From NCBI RefSeq assembly GCF_024362695.1, contig NC_065424.1, forward strand, positions 4,500,786 through 4,564,785: a DNA stretch of 64,000 nt, in the 5' to 3' direction. The stretch is from Pectinophora gossypiella. Taxonomy: Eukaryota > Arthropoda > Insecta > Lepidoptera > Gelechiidae. Positions 28,979-40,049 of the stretch are shown piece after piece (positions within the stretch are counted from its first letter, which is position 1; each line of letters begins with the position of its first letter). Below the pieces are notes generated by a model. It ran no database searches. It was given only the letters and a program-made list of their open reading frames with translations, and was not told where the DNA came from. Made by a program: the position numbers and the translations under genes.

Positions 28979-29587
28979 TATAAGCTCACGAATATATAAA
29001 TATAGCATCTGGGTTTGTTTTTTTTTTTTTTTTGGTTTTCCCCGAAGGGTAAGGCAAAGGGAACTATGCCCATACAGCCATGTCTGACGTATTTTTTTTC
29101 TTGATGATTAATGAAATGATGAAAGGTGATGATGATGAAACCTAAGCCCCCACCCTCGGAGTAGACTCCTACTCCCAACCCCAAACGAATTAACTCAAAA
29201 GTCCGCATAAACTTTTGAGTTATGAAGCGGCTTCCCAGCACGAAGCGAAAATAGGCAGATACACTTTGTTCATTGAATACTCCAATATAATAACACTCGC
29301 GAATGTCTTCTGACTAACTTAATGCGATCATTAACCACAAAACACCACTTCGTATTAATTATTTAGATTACTCAATGAAGAAAGCAACTGTCCCGTTCCC
29401 GTTTCCCGCCGAAAAGCCGCATCTGGGTTTGTCAGACGTACATCCATCGCAAGAAGAACTAAGTGAACTAAGTACCCACACCTCACAGAGCTTTCTGTTA
29501 GACCAACGTGATAGGTGGTGGACTATCGCAGTCTATAATGGTCGCTCGACCAATGCTCAACCACTGGACCACAGAGGTCGTTATTTA
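28979..29587 (-). mobile_element. Family G element interrupted by retroposon K1, then a SINE head
   Basis: The G 3' end ATAAGCTCACGAATATATAA is at 28980, and the G body resumes at 29433 (GTACATCCATCGCAAGAAGA, then AGTACCCACACCTCACAGAG). 29538-29587 is a SINE head fragment (CCAATGCTCAACCACTGGAC). Confidence 0.55.
29019..29418 (-). mobile_element. Retroposon K1, 14-bp TSD, poly-A tail
   Basis: Poly-T at 29018-29033 is the reversed poly-A tail. The body runs GGTTTTCCCCGAAGGGTAAG ... CGTTCCCGTTTCCCGCC. GCATCTGGGTTTGT lies at 29005-29018 and 29419-29432. This proves target-primed retroposition. No known protein was recognised, though a minus frame of about 90 codons is shared with K2. Confidence 0.8.
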
Positions 29588-29662
29588 TTCAAATCATCAT
29601 AATTAAACTTCATTCAGTTTGGTAGGTACTTACTTTTTGTAAACAATAACTAACCCCTTTTT

Positions 29663-29861
29663 AACGGCCTCTGTGGTACAGTGGTTGAGCGTTGAGCTCA
29701 CGATCCTGAGGTCCTAAATTCGAATCCCGGTGGGGACATATTACAAAAATCACCTTGTGATACCTAGTTTGGTTAGGACATTACAGGCTGATCTGATTGT
29801 CCGAAAGTAAGATGATCCGTGCTTTGGAAGGCACGTTAAGTCGTTACGTCTACTTACTGAG
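29663..29861 (+). mobile_element. SINE B8, 3'-truncated
   Basis: GGCCTCTGTGGTACAGTGGT, TTCGAATCCCGGTGGGGACA and GGAAGGCACGTTAAGTCGTT. Confidence 0.75.
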
Positions 29862-30088
29862 AATACCCGGGTTGAAAAGCAGCTCAACTCATTCTACGTT
29901 TTCCATAAACAATTAAGTGCATAATGTTATTTATTTTGATAAAAAATAGTTTATATTAAAAAGACGTACTAACGTGAACACCTGTTCTTCTTAAACAGTT
30001 AAATTAAATCATTAAAATAGCAGTTGTCGCCATTTTGTTAATTATTATATGTGGGATTTTAAGACGATATAGTGACTAAGATTGAGAA

Positions 30089-30364
30089 TGGAATGCTGTT
30101 GGTTTGGACACGAAGAGCGGATGAATAGGATTACGAAAGCAGTATATAAAGCGACGTTTGGTGGTAGGGCTGGCAGAGGAAGACCTAGAAGGACGTACAT
30201 TGACCATATTTGAGATGTCCTTAGAAAGGTTCAGTACGATCTACTCTGAACAGGCGTGCGTGTTTGAAACGATTAATGAATGTGGAGGAAGCAAGAGAAG
30301 TGTGTCAGGATCGAAGCGAACGGAATTCCATAGTCTCTGCTTACCCCGGTAGGAATCAAGTGTG
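30089..30364 (+). pseudogene. LINE J C-terminal fragment (copy 4), frameshifted
   Basis: Encodes RMNRITKAVYKATFGGRAGR then GRPRRTYIDHI, stop, then NVEEAREVCQDRS pieces in other frames. The GGRAGRGRPRRTYIDHI pattern resembles LINE C-termini. End CTGCTTACCCCGGTAGGAAT. Confidence 0.65.
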
Positions 30365-30373
30365 ATGAATGTA

Positions 30374-30505
30374 CGGTCACGAGCATTAATATGTATACAC
30401 TTTGGTACCATGTCACATTAACTTTTTTGACAAATTGAACTGTAAGTCTCAATAAAGTTAGTGCGACAGAGTCCTAAAGTGGGTACATTATATTGCTCAT
30501 GACTG
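30374..30505. mobile_element. M2 (copy 3)
   Basis: CGGTCACGAGCATTAATATG at the left and TATTGCTCATGACTG at the right, with TA flanks (30372-30373, 30506-30507). Directly abuts the LINE J fragment. Confidence 0.75.
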
Positions 30506-30755
30506 TATGTTCGAGATTTTATACCTAGTTGCATTTATATTAAAACTAACTCCACATTCGTATGTTATTTTGTTTCTACTTATAAATAAATAATGATTTA
30601 TTGATATGATGCTTCATATTATCGTGGTAAAAACTCGCGTATCGTTCTGTCGAACTTATAATTTATTAATAAGGCAATAAGTATTTATTCGTATGAAAAT
30701 GTGATGGCCGAAATTAATCGTGAAGGATTAACATCATACTGATATTACCTACTAA

Positions 30756-31065
30756 ACGGCCTCTGTGGTCCAGTGGTTGAGTGTTGGTCTCACGATCCGG
30801 AGGCCCCGGGTTCGACTCCAGAACATATCACAAACATTACCTTGTGGTCCCTAGTTTGGTTAGGACATTACAGGCTGATCACCTGATTGTCCGAAAGTAA
30901 GATGATCCGTGCTTTGTAAGGCACGTTAAGCTGTTGGTCCCGGTTACTAGTAAGTAGTCGTTACATGAGCCATGTCAGGGGCGTTTGGCGGCTCAATAGT
31001 AACCCTGACACCAGGGTTGCTGAGGTTAGTAATCCACCTCACAACCCACACGATAAGAAGAAGAC
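30756..31065 (+). mobile_element. SINE B9
   Basis: GGCCTCTGTGGTCCAGTGGT, GATTGTCCGAAAGTAAGATG and TCCACCTCACAACCCACACG. Confidence 0.75.
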
Positions 31066-31231
31066 GTATGTGCCGCCTTACGCGTAAAGGGCGAGTGAGA
31101 TAGATTGTCCGCGCGTTCTTCCTTACTCCCCATTTAAAGCTAAGACTCAGAGGGGGTGAGGTAAATCTAGCTAAGCACTGATACGAATTAGCGCGCGGCG
31201 GAGAGCGTCCGTGCTGGCATACCACCATTTA

Positions 31232-31394
31232 GAGCCTGTCCAGATGAGGCGTTTTACGCGCGTTGTCATACCACAGAGTACTTAACACCGTACGGATACA
31301 GATGCACATCTCCAAGCATGCAGGAATCTATAAAGTAATCAAATTACTCTGTGGTATGAAAACGCGAGTAAATCGCGCCTTCGGAACAAGGTCC
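31232..31394. mobile_element. Short M5-like TIR element (163 bp)
   Basis: GAGCCTGTCCAGATGAGGCG, GTCATACCACAGAGTACTTA and, reversed on the right, AATTACTCTGTGGTATGAAA. The right terminus has decayed. It lacks the zinc-finger segment, so it is an internally deleted MITE of M5. Confidence 0.65.
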
Positions 31395-31430
31395 TAAGAC
31401 TAAATTAAAACCCGGGGGGGGGGGGGGGGG
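31395..31430. repeat. Poly-G tract
   Basis: About 18 consecutive G after CCC, next to the end of the short M5-like element. Confidence 0.7.
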
Positions 31431-31799
31431 TAGGTTAGGTCAAATTCGTGCGGAGAGTTACCGTTCTGTACGCAGTACTATTCTCAAGCTATGATATAAG
31501 GTAGCACCTTAACAAAATATAATTAAAACAGTTTACAGTACTTACTTACGCCAGGCAAGCATATCTGAGATATTTGACTCAACTCTCTAAGACCAGCAGT
31601 CTTATCTCAACCGTTTTTGGTCTGGGACAACTTTTTACAGACCATTCGTTAAGCTGATGGAAATATTAATCTTGATGCTTGTATAATCTTGGACAAATTA
31701 CGGTTTTGCTTCTTAAGGTAGGTGGTAGGTATGCTTGATAAATGTAATTGGGTCGGATGTGACGTTGTGTTAGACACTACTATTATTCTAATTACTTAC

Positions 31800-32163
31800 T
31801 TATGATTGTATTTTTAAGTAAGTAAGTAAAATATTTATTTTTCATAAAAAAAATACACAAAATTTTGTTACACTAAAACCCCACAAAACCAATTCTTCGG
31901 TTTGTCTGTGGGAGTGGAGTTCGCTTAGTTATTATGTCTTAAAATACTTACAGTTAACTTAAAGCTAAGAGATATTTTTCATAAGATGTTTAAATAAAGA
32001 TTTACTAAATTTATTTATATTGCACTCCTGACGAATGTCGACCGGCAGCATGTTGTACAGATACGGTATTCGTTTACGAAGTGTTCTGTCACCAAAGTAG
32101 TTGTTGACTCGTGGTACAACATAGGTACCTGCCCGTCGACAAGGTCCGCGTACACTGGCCATT
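31800..32163 (-). pseudogene. LINE C-terminal fragment with (CTTA)n tail
   Basis: The minus frame of 65 codons reads VPRVNNYFGDRTLRKRIPYL, then YNMLPVDIRQ and FKHLMKNIS before a stop. This matches the usual C-terminal end of many non-LTR reverse transcriptases (YG-R-L...P-YN-LP...FK). The 3' side reads AATAAATATTTTACTTACTT, a LINE-type tail. Jockey- or CR1-like; the clade is not resolved. Confidence 0.65.
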
Positions 32164-32171
32164 ATACCATC

Positions 32172-32462
32172 ATTTCATCACCAGCCCATTAACGTCCCCA
32201 CTGCTGGGGCACGGGCCTTCCCTATGGATGGATAGGGAGATCGGGCCTTAAATCACCACGCGGGCCCAGTGCGGATTGGTGGTTATTAACGACTGCTAAT
32301 GCAGCCGGGACCAACGGCTTAACGTACCTTCCGAAGCACAGAGGAGCTCGAGATGAAAACTTTTTTTTTGTGGTCACCCATCCTATGACCGGCCTTTGCG
32401 AAAGTTGCTTAACTTCAACAATCGCAGACCGAGCGCGTTTACCGCTGCGCCACCGAGCTCCA
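32172..32462 (-). mobile_element. SINE C3
   Basis: CATCACCAGCCCATTAACGT, the reversed 5S-like TCACCCATCCTATGACCGGC and head ACCGCTGCGCCACCGAGCTC. It abuts SINE D4, which lacks its head. Confidence 0.8.
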
Positions 32463-32466
32463 TTGG

Positions 32467-32738
32467 TATTATACCAATGATTGTCGAATTTGTTTTCGAA
32501 TTCATGTTTGGATCATAAAGGATTATCACGTGTTCAGGGGTGAAGGAAAATATCGCGAGGAAACCCACATTGTGAATGTGTTTCGGAGGTATGTGATGTA
32601 ACTTGCATGGGCTGGTTTCTCTTCGCGGGTTGGAAGGTTAGACAGGCAGTCGCTTCTGTGAAAAACCGGACCTGTCAAATCAGGTTAGGTAAGCAGACCC
32701 TGTGAGGAACGGGATAAAGCTAGGGAGATGGTGACGAT
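32467..32738 (+). mobile_element. SINE D4, head lost
   Basis: CCAATGATTGTCGAATTTGT, GAGGAAACCCACATTGTGAA, CGCGGGTTGGAAGGTTAGAC and AAAGCTAGGGAGATGGTGAC. Confidence 0.7.
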
Positions 32739-32778
32739 TGTATTATAATAAGTAAGTACACACGTATCACTGCGACCT

Positions 32779-32870
32779 TGGGGTTAAAATGGCCACATCG
32801 AAGCAATTCATCTAAGACAAGAATATTGCTATTTGACATATGTTTGCATTGCGCACTTCCTTTTATATGT
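32779..32870. repeat. M3 half-element
   Basis: GGGGTTAAAATGGCCACATC and CATATGTTTGCATTGCGCAC form the left arm only; the right arm is missing. Confidence 0.6.
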
Positions 32871-32879
32871 GGGTGCGAA

Positions 32880-33380
32880 CTTTTGCGTGTGCCTGTTATG
32901 TTAAAAATTGTCTTCTGGCGATATTTTCTCTGCTCACCCCATGGGTTATCTATGTAGGCGTGAGTGAAGTCTATTTGTTAGACTAGACTGTGTGTTTCTG
33001 ACATCATCATTCTGTCTAGAAACAAACTTAGGACGATTTCCGAGAATCGAATTCCGAACACTTTTGCGAACAACAAAAACCATCCGTCTTATTACTATTC
33101 GACACACGTCAACTATAATAATATAATACAATTAATTCTGATGTGTCGCAGATGATAAAACCACTGACAACTTCCTCTTGAAGTCGGTTAGAACTTTAAG
33201 TTGACGGAGTAAGGTGGAGAATGGTAACAGTTAGGTGTAGATGTAAGTTTGTGTTTCCTTTTGGAGAAAATCTTAGGAGGATACGACTTGGGAGGTAGTC
33301 TCGGAGGGAAATTGGAGCTGCGTAGTTCATTGTTGTAGATTATATAGTGTTGATAATATAATAAATCAATCAATAGATAT
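32880..33380. other. Unassigned sequence
   Basis: No gene or repeat recognised. Confidence 0.3.
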
Positions 33381-33682
33381 TACGGCCTCTGTGGTCCGGT
33401 GGTTGAGCGTTGGACTCACGATCCGGAGGCCCTGGGCTCGAATCCCTGTGGGGACATATCACAAAAATCGCTTTGTGATCCTTAGTTGGTTAGGACATTA
33501 CAGTCAGATGATCCATGCTTCGGAAGGTACGTTAAGCCGTTGGTCCCGGTTACTATTTACTGATGTAAATGAGTAATAGTTACATGAGCCATGTTAAGGG
33601 CCTTTGGCGGCTCAATCATAACCCTGACACCAGGGTTGATGAGGCTGGTATTCCTCCTCACAACCCACATGATAAGAAGAAG
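33381..33682 (+). mobile_element. SINE B10, 9-bp TSD
   Basis: GGCCTCTGTGGTCCGGTGGT, the block GTACGTTAAGCCGTTGGTCC and CCTCCTCACAACCCACATGA. AATAGATAT lies at 33372-33380 and 33683-33691. Confidence 0.85.
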
Positions 33683-33903
33683 AATAGATATAATAAAATA
33701 ATCTGAGCTGTGTCAAGTACGTTTGGCGGTTCAATAGTTCGTAACCCGACATCAGAGTTGATGATGATGGCGACAAAAAAGGCGACCTAATCTTACAACA
33801 TAGTAGTAAACCACTTATGGATTATCTTAGTAAACCACTGAATGTATTCAAGTCACTTCAGCCAAGTTGCAAGTGATTAGCGCCATAGAGTAAAAAGAAA
33901 TAA

Positions 33904-34296
33904 TTGTTTTGGTTTTCCCCGAAGGGTAAGGCAAAGGGAACTATGCCCATACAGCCATGTCTGACGTATTTTTTTTCTTGATGATTAATGAAATGATGAA
34001 AGGTGATGATGATGAAACCTACGCCCCCATCCTCGGAGTAGACTCCTACTCCGAACCCCAAACGAATTAACTCAAAAGTCCGCATAAACTTTTGAGTTAT
34101 GAAGCGGCTTCCTGGCACGAAGCGAAAATAGGCAGATACACTTTGTTCATTGAATACTCCAACTCGCGAATGTCTTCCGACTAACTTAATGCGATCATTA
34201 ACCACAAAACACCACTTCGTATTAATTATTTAGATTATTCAATGAAGAAAGCAACTGTCCCGTTCCCGTTTCCCGCCAAAAAAAAACAAAAAAAAA
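33904..34296 (-). mobile_element. Retroposon K2, 13-bp TSD
   Basis: Highly similar to K1 along its length. TAAAAAGAAATAA lies at 33891-33903 and 34297-34309. An A-rich run (34279-34296) lies next to its 5' side, where K1 has GAAAAGCC. The minus frame spans about 115 codons here. Confidence 0.8.
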
Positions 34297-34309
34297 TAAA
34301 AAGAAATAA

Positions 34310-34603
34310 GTGATCAAACAAACTTGCCTGTGACCACAATCTCATGTGGTTGGTGTAGCGTGGTGTGGTTCTCGATCTAAAATTTGAACTCCTTTGAACT
34401 AGATCTTTTTTAAGAATTCATTAATAATTAATTACCTAACATTGAGATTATATGCAAAGTGTTTGTAGGCTTCAATTAGAAGTTAATTAGGTATAATCAT
34501 AACTGGTAGTTGAACTGCGTTCTACCCACATAGGAATACTTAATTGTCTTGTTAAAATTATTACACTAGAATGTTAAATTAAGTAATTAGAATCTACAAT
34601 AAT
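34310..34603. other. Unassigned AT-rich sequence
   Basis: No gene or repeat recognised. Confidence 0.3.
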
Positions 34604-34812
34604 ATTATAAAATGCGAAAGTAACTGTCTGTCTGTCATAGAGGTTAAACATCTAGTTACGTTCACGATGAAACCGGTGAATCGATTTTGATGAAATTTGG
34701 TATGGAGATATTTTGAGACCTAGGAAAGAACATATAGGATGGTTCTTATAATCATCCCACAAGGGGATGGAAATACGTGCCGTACACAGCCACGGGCGGG
34801 AAGCTAGTACCT
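34604..34812 (+). repeat. Family Z repeat (copy 2)
   Basis: ATAAAATGCGAAAGTAACTG, TGTCTGTCATAGAGG, GTGAATCGATTTTGATGAAA and ACAGCCACGGGCGGGAAGCT. This is a common lepidopteran repeat structure, starting at ATATTATAAAATGCG. Confidence 0.7.
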
Positions 34813-35544
34813 ACATACTCACGCCCGTAATTTCTAATGGTGTGAACAGTAGGTTTTATCTCAAAACTTACTAGCTTAGGCCGCCTATTGTACTCATTCT
34901 ATTTCTCTTTTGTTTTGTAATTTTTTTTCCTGTTTGTGCAATAAAGTATTAGTTATGTTATGCTACTCCTAAAAGGGGATGAAAAAACACATACCGCGCG
35001 ATAACCGATGTCTATACGTAGACAAAGTCGCAGGTGGCAGGTTAGCCTTTTATAACCGGATAAGTATTAATATATTTAAACATAAAGATGATAAAATTAA
35101 TAATAAATGTAAAAATGAAGAAAAAAAACCCATGTGATGATGATGTTTTTTCTGTAGCTTTTTGCTACATTCTTGATATTTTTGTCTGAGAATACCTGTT
35201 TATATGATGAACTATAACTAATTTAGGGACATTTGTCTTGTCAATTAATTAGTAATTTAGTTCATCACGTTAGTTATCTTTTAGGGCTTTTTATTTAGAA
35301 TGTACTTAACAAAACAATAGTATTAGGCATAAAATAATGTGTTATTGTAAATTAATTATTTCTTTCGAATAAACATTCGAAATTCAAATTCAAATGAAGA
35401 ATGCGAAAAAAATTGTTGAATTTAATTTATTTTTCTCAAATGGCTAACTTTTAATAAATTATAACATCTACTTATTAATATACATTAAACATATCTAGGT
35501 ACTATTAGCGTTCCGCCTGCAACTCCGTTTGCGTAGATTTTAAT
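34813..35544. other. Mostly unassigned, with H and Z fragments
   Basis: CATACTCACGCCCGTAATTT (about 34815) is a family H tail. 34962-35046 ends like family Z (GTAGACAAAGTCGCAGGTGG). No gene. Confidence 0.4.
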
Positions 35545-35735
35545 AATCGCTCATGTGCTATTTGTATTCCACCCCTAAATAACATAACAACTATCATATA
35601 TTCTTACTCAATGTCTAATCTATCTCTTGTGTCAAATTTCATCAAAATCGGTACAGTACTTTTGGTGTGAAAGCGTAACAGACAGACAAAGCTACTTTTG
35701 CATTTATAACTTATTTATTTATTTATAATATTAGA
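35545..35735 (-). repeat. Family Z repeat (copy 3)
   Basis: TTTCATCAAAATCGGTACAG and GAAAGCGTAACAGACAGACA, with ATTTATAATATTAG at the end. Confidence 0.65.
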
Positions 35736-36143
35736 AGAGATGAAGTCATTTTTTACCCCAAGTCTAGAAGAAAAGCGCGAAAAAAATATCGTCAACGACA
35801 CTATCCAGCCAGACTTCAACATGCCAAATCACTCGAATGCAAATTCAAAATTCAAAGTCCAAAAATCAAGCGCACCAGCGCACGCGCCGTGAACATGACT
35901 CACACACGCAAAAGGGGTCACGACATGCTCCTACTGCGGTAAACTATAACTATACTATACCAAGTATACTTTATACTAAACTATATGCCGCCGGTTACCA
36001 AGTTTTGATTGCGACTTGACTGTGCGCCGAATTAACTTTTTGATACTTGCATTTTTCCAATAGGTGAAGGCCATGGGGGTAACGGTCAGCGTTTTACAAT
36101 GAGAGACAGTATCTAGTAATCTACAAGAGACAACAGTTGAATA

Positions 36144-36222
36144 ATACATACATTCATAAGATCACGCCTATTTCCCTTTGGGGTGCGCAGACACCACGGA
36201 ATTCCATTTACTACAATCCCAA
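36144..36222 (-). repeat. LINE J tail fragment
   Basis: CATTCATAAGATCACGCCTA followed by TTTCCCTTTGGGG and GGAATTCCATTTACT. Confidence 0.5.
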
Positions 36223-36227
36223 AATCC

Positions 36228-36320
36228 AATTCTTTGGCGGCTCAATAGTAACCCTGACACCAGGGTTGATGAGGTTGGTATTCACCTTACAACACACACG
36301 ATAGAAGAAGAATCCCAATA
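36228..36320 (+). repeat. SINE B 3'-end fragment
   Basis: TTTGGCGGCTCAATAGTAAC, CCTGACACCAGGG and GGTTGATGAGGTTGGTATTC. Confidence 0.65.
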
Positions 36321-36365
36321 TTTTATACTTGAGGGAATCCACTGCCTTATTTCTCCCTTAAAATA

Positions 36366-36406
36366 GCATGGAGAATGCTACACCGACAAGAGTGTGGCTC
36401 TTAAAT
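36366..36406 (+). repeat. LINE F / family E tail fragment
   Basis: GCATGGAGAATGCTACACCG, then ACAAGAGTGTGGCTCTTAAA. Confidence 0.65.
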
Positions 36407-36739
36407 TATATACTTACACGTACACTCTTACAAAAATGTATTTAAAATATATGTCAGAAACTTCGAAGTAGCACTTACTATTTATTCAATACACTGTTAA
36501 TGGGTAGTCAACTTCTACGATTTTACAACTTTGGTTTAGAAAAAAAAAAAAAAATATTTCAGACATGATAGTCCATATTACATTCATTCTAAAAACAATA
36601 AAATTAAAATTACATAATTATTAGAAATTCAACACGTATGAGGAATAATTAAGAATTTAATTTTGAAAAATTTACCGTCAGTTACCTTAATTGAAAAAAA
36701 AAACAACCTAATTAAAAAAAAAAAAAACTAACAAACAAC

Positions 36740-37160
36740 TATCGAAGTCCCAGCAAGTATCAAGACGGTTCCCCGAGCACCGAAGCCCACGCGTCACGTA
36801 GGCCATCGAATATATTACATCCAAGTAGGCGAGTACGATATGACGTCGACGACAAATAGTTATTACCCACTAATCGATGCTGGGCCCTATTAGTGATAAA
36901 TCTATTCTATTGGTGGAAATTTATCTCCTGAGGGAAACTCGTTTTGTGGGTCGGCGTTATTAATTGGTGTTGTTTGGTTTTCATCAGTTGGTAAGGCTCT
37001 GTGTATGGAGGCGCGAGGCGTCGAGCGGCGCGTGTTGCGGGGAATTCAAACATATAGCGACGTATAAGAGTGTTCACATAAAAGCGGTGTCACCTCTGTT
37101 CGACAGACGTGCTGTGCGTAACGCGTAGCGTTTCCACGACGCTTTAGTGTTAGGTTTATT
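36740..37160 (+). promoter_or_regulatory. Repeat-poor segment, possible promoter or enhancer
   Basis: Unique-looking, CpG-bearing DNA with ACCGAAGCCCACGCGTCACG, GGCGCGAGGCGTCGAGCGGC and a kappaB-like GGGGAATTC. A TATA-like CGTATAAGAGTG (about 37060) lies in GC-richer DNA. Nothing downstream is recognisably coding, so the regulatory reading is speculative. Confidence 0.3.
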
Positions 37161-37419
37161 TGGTTTCGCAAGTCCAGAAACAACACTATAATGAGCCGAA
37201 ATAAAGATCTAGAGAGAATAAATAGTATTTTAATTAAACTAGGTATTATTCAAGAGAGTATGAGGTTGTGACCGAAATTGGAGACTTTTTCTAATTACTG
37301 CTGTAGTATTCATTAAACATATCAAAGGCAAATAGCATGTCGTCGTTGCCAATTTAAAATATATTATGTGCAATTGGGTTAAAAATATTAAAAGATAATT
37401 GATATTTACGTACATTATA

Positions 37420-37746
37420 ACAGCCTCCGTGGTCTAGTGGTTAGAGCGTTAGGCTCACGATCTGGAGGTCCGGGTTCGATTCCCGATGGGGACATTGTCG
37501 AAATCACTTTGTGAGACTGTCCTTTGTTTGGTAAGGACTTTTCAGGCTTGAATCACCTGATTGTCCGAAAAAGTAAGATGATTCCGTGCTTCGGAGGGCA
37601 CGTTAAGCCGTTGGTCCCGGCTATTAGCCGTAAAAACACCTCCACCAACCCGCAGTGGAGCAGCGTGGTGGAGTATGCTCCATACCCCCTCCGGTTGATT
37701 GAGGGGAGGCCTGTGCCCAGCAGTGGGACGTATATAGGCAGTTTAT
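37420..37746 (+). mobile_element. SINE A5, complete, 10-bp TSD
   Basis: Full head (GTGGTCTAGTGGTTAGAGCG), central block and tail. GTACATTATA lies at 37410-37419 and 37747-37756. Nearly identical to A1 and A4, so probably young. Confidence 0.9.
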
Positions 37747-37817
37747 GTACATTATATCCTGACAAAAAAGAAATTTGGTGAGGGCGACACATAAGAGCTT
37801 TTAAATTGACCCATTAA

Positions 37818-38259
37818 TTAATGTCTGTTACAAAAATTGGTTGGTAGTAATTGGTTAAATACTGTGGATAATGAAATACACTTTGTCAAAGTTGCATCTA
37901 TTTCACGCTCATATCTGTGAAATATCAGAAGTACTAGAAGCACGACATAGGTGGATGTGATCGACAGCATATAATGTCCATCAAAGGATATTTTGCCAAA
38001 AACGTTTTCCAAAAACGCGTACATATTTAAATTATAAACTATTCCACCGCAAATCATTTGAAAGATACGATCAACTTTTTACCGCGACACGTAAAAACAT
38101 TGGAAATATCTGAATTCTGCGCGCCAATATTTTATTTACGACAAATTGACAGCTGTCAAACGTGGTTTGAATTTGGAATCGCGTTTTACCTTTTTTCAGG
38201 TCGACTTTGCCAGTGATCATTTTGAGCGTTGCCACTTTTAAAAATGAAGCTCTACTCAT
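37818..38259 (-). other. Two consecutive minus-strand reading frames, unrecognised (possible small gene or relic)
   Basis: Two open frames follow each other on the minus strand. The first (38259-38071) starts MSRASFLKVATLKMITGKVD and contains a possible donor after LKK (AAAAAAG|GTAAAA). The second (38057-37818) has a hydrophobic segment, ITSTYVVLLVLLIF, preceded by ENVFGKISFDG. The TYVVLL string loosely recalls the last membrane segment of insect gustatory receptors (TYhhhhhQF) but lacks QF. The palindrome TTGACAGCTGTCAAA (38146-38160) lies in the first frame. No repeat family covers this region. Coding status is undecided. Confidence 0.3.
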
Positions 38260-38279
38260 TATTCTTTTCTAGCCATCGA

Positions 38280-39008
38280 AATCATTGATATTTTTTTTTG
38301 ATTTAGCATCATTTGTATTGATGCATTTTTAAATTGATTTAAATAAGGACAGTAATATACCCTTAATCTCGTCCATGATTTAATTTAAGCCTTCTGTTAC
38401 AATAGGTACTCACTTAAAAATCTAGTATTCTTCTTTCGTGTAGATTGTGAGCTCAGTACTGGGCTCATCGACTCTAGAAAATCTAGAATGGAGTCAACTC
38501 TACTCTTTATTCTCTCTTCTCGTCTTTTCTTCTTGCGTCTTTTGGCTAGTTTACGAATAATATATTTAAAAAATCTATTGTTAAAACCTACATACCTTCA
38601 ATTATCCATTAGAGTATTGATACCGATTAGGTTTTAACAATATTTTTTTAAAGATATTATTTGTAAATTAGTCAAAAGACGAAAGAATAGCAACACCACA
38701 TCGGCAGACCCATCGGAATAAAAGTGTATTCACCTGTTATCAAGTGGGTGGTAACAAATGATAGTCTTATAATAGTTATAATATCTACACTAAACCCACA
38801 TGACAAATAAGGTAGCGCAGATAGGGTAATGATTTTAACCTCCACGTTGCTTTATTGTTCCTCCAAGTAAGATGTTTGGTAAGTATTGAATAATGATTCC
38901 AATATTGTTTGCTACTTCAATAAAGTGACGTAATTCTGTATTGACAGAAACACACACATTGGTTTTCAATTTGAGTGTTTTTATAATATTTTTATTCTCT
39001 CTCTCTCT
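38280..39008. other. Unassigned AT-rich sequence with an inverted repeat
   Basis: AACAATATTTTTTTAAAGAT (38637) and its near complement around 38565-38590 (TATTTAAAAAATCTATTGTT), with AAAACCTA pieces, suggest a foldback at about 38530-38680. No gene. Confidence 0.35.
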
Positions 39009-39250
39009 ATTTAAGAGCTGCGCTCTTGTCGGTGGAGTAATCGCCATTCCTCTCTTCTTCCCGCCAAAACCTTCACCTACACGATACGACCTACACCTTC
39101 TCTTTTATTTGTTTCATAAATGTTCTCCTAGGTCTACCCCTTCCTCTCTTCCCTTCAATTTTTCCTTCTATAATGTTTGTTATGAATGAATCGTGTCGTA
39201 TCAGGTGGCCAATCATATTTTCTCTCCGGTTCTCTATAGTCTTCAATATG
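39009..39250 (-). pseudogene. LINE F C-terminal fragment (copy 2), diverged
   Basis: The minus strand contains GHLIRHD, NIIEGKIEGKRGRGRPRR and QIKEK-like strings with substitutions. The 3' end CACCGACAAGAGCGCAGCTC matches the F tail. G/T-rich sequence follows at 39260-39345. Confidence 0.65.
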
Positions 39251-39349
39251 GTTCATGGCGGATGGTGGTTTGCGTCTCCAGTATGGGTATGGTGTGGTTA
39301 TGGTTGGTATGTTGGGTTGTGGTTGTGGTGATTATGGTTTGGTTAGTTC

Positions 39350-39580
39350 CTAAAATCCTTCTAAAATTTTATGTTGGCTAATAATCCAACAGAGTTAAGT
39401 TGACAGCACGCGTGAAACGGGTTGCATACGAACGACTTGCCTATTTAATTCGCCCGGGTTATTCATTCATTTTAAATTTAACAGTTGTCTCCCGTCCCTT
39501 TCCTTTTCGGTGGATATGAAAAAAACGGATGTAAATTAAAATAAAATTAGGAGGTGTCTGCAGGAATCGGGGCACTGCCT
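39350..39580. mobile_element. N element, left end missing (copy without M1)
   Basis: GAGTTAAGTTGACAGCACGC, TTATTCATTCATTTTAAATT and AGGAGGTGTCTGCAGGAATC match 6975-7400 but lack the M1 insert. Confidence 0.6.
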
Positions 39581-40049
39581 AGTGACAGAACACTAAACTA
39601 ACGTTTTGTTTTTAATTACCTACCTACGCGATATCTGTGGTACAATCTGTAGGAAAATGACTGTCAATGTCTCCTGAAGGTGGTCTCACAAAGGATGGAC
39701 AGTCCCATCCTCACTCACTGGACGTACATGCATGTGACATCCAATGAAAATTATTTACTAACTTATAATATTCTGTTACTAACAAAATATGGATAAATAT
39801 CCGAAATGAAATATTTCATTCATTCATTCATTCAATCAATGTTAGTATGTCTTTTATGATGCCATTCCGTCTCTGTTAAAATAATATATGAAACAAAATA
39901 TACTCAGACACGTCCAAGTTATAAAAATAAAGACACCTTGTAGATACTTGGTATTATAAAACACCTATTTAAACTATTGTATATGTTTTTAACAAGCTGC
40001 TTATAAATGGCTTCCAATTTGTTAACAATGAAAATAACATAGAAGTTAA
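39581..40049. other. Unassigned sequence
   Basis: No gene; ATTCATTCATTCATTCA microsatellite near 39820. Confidence 0.35.
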
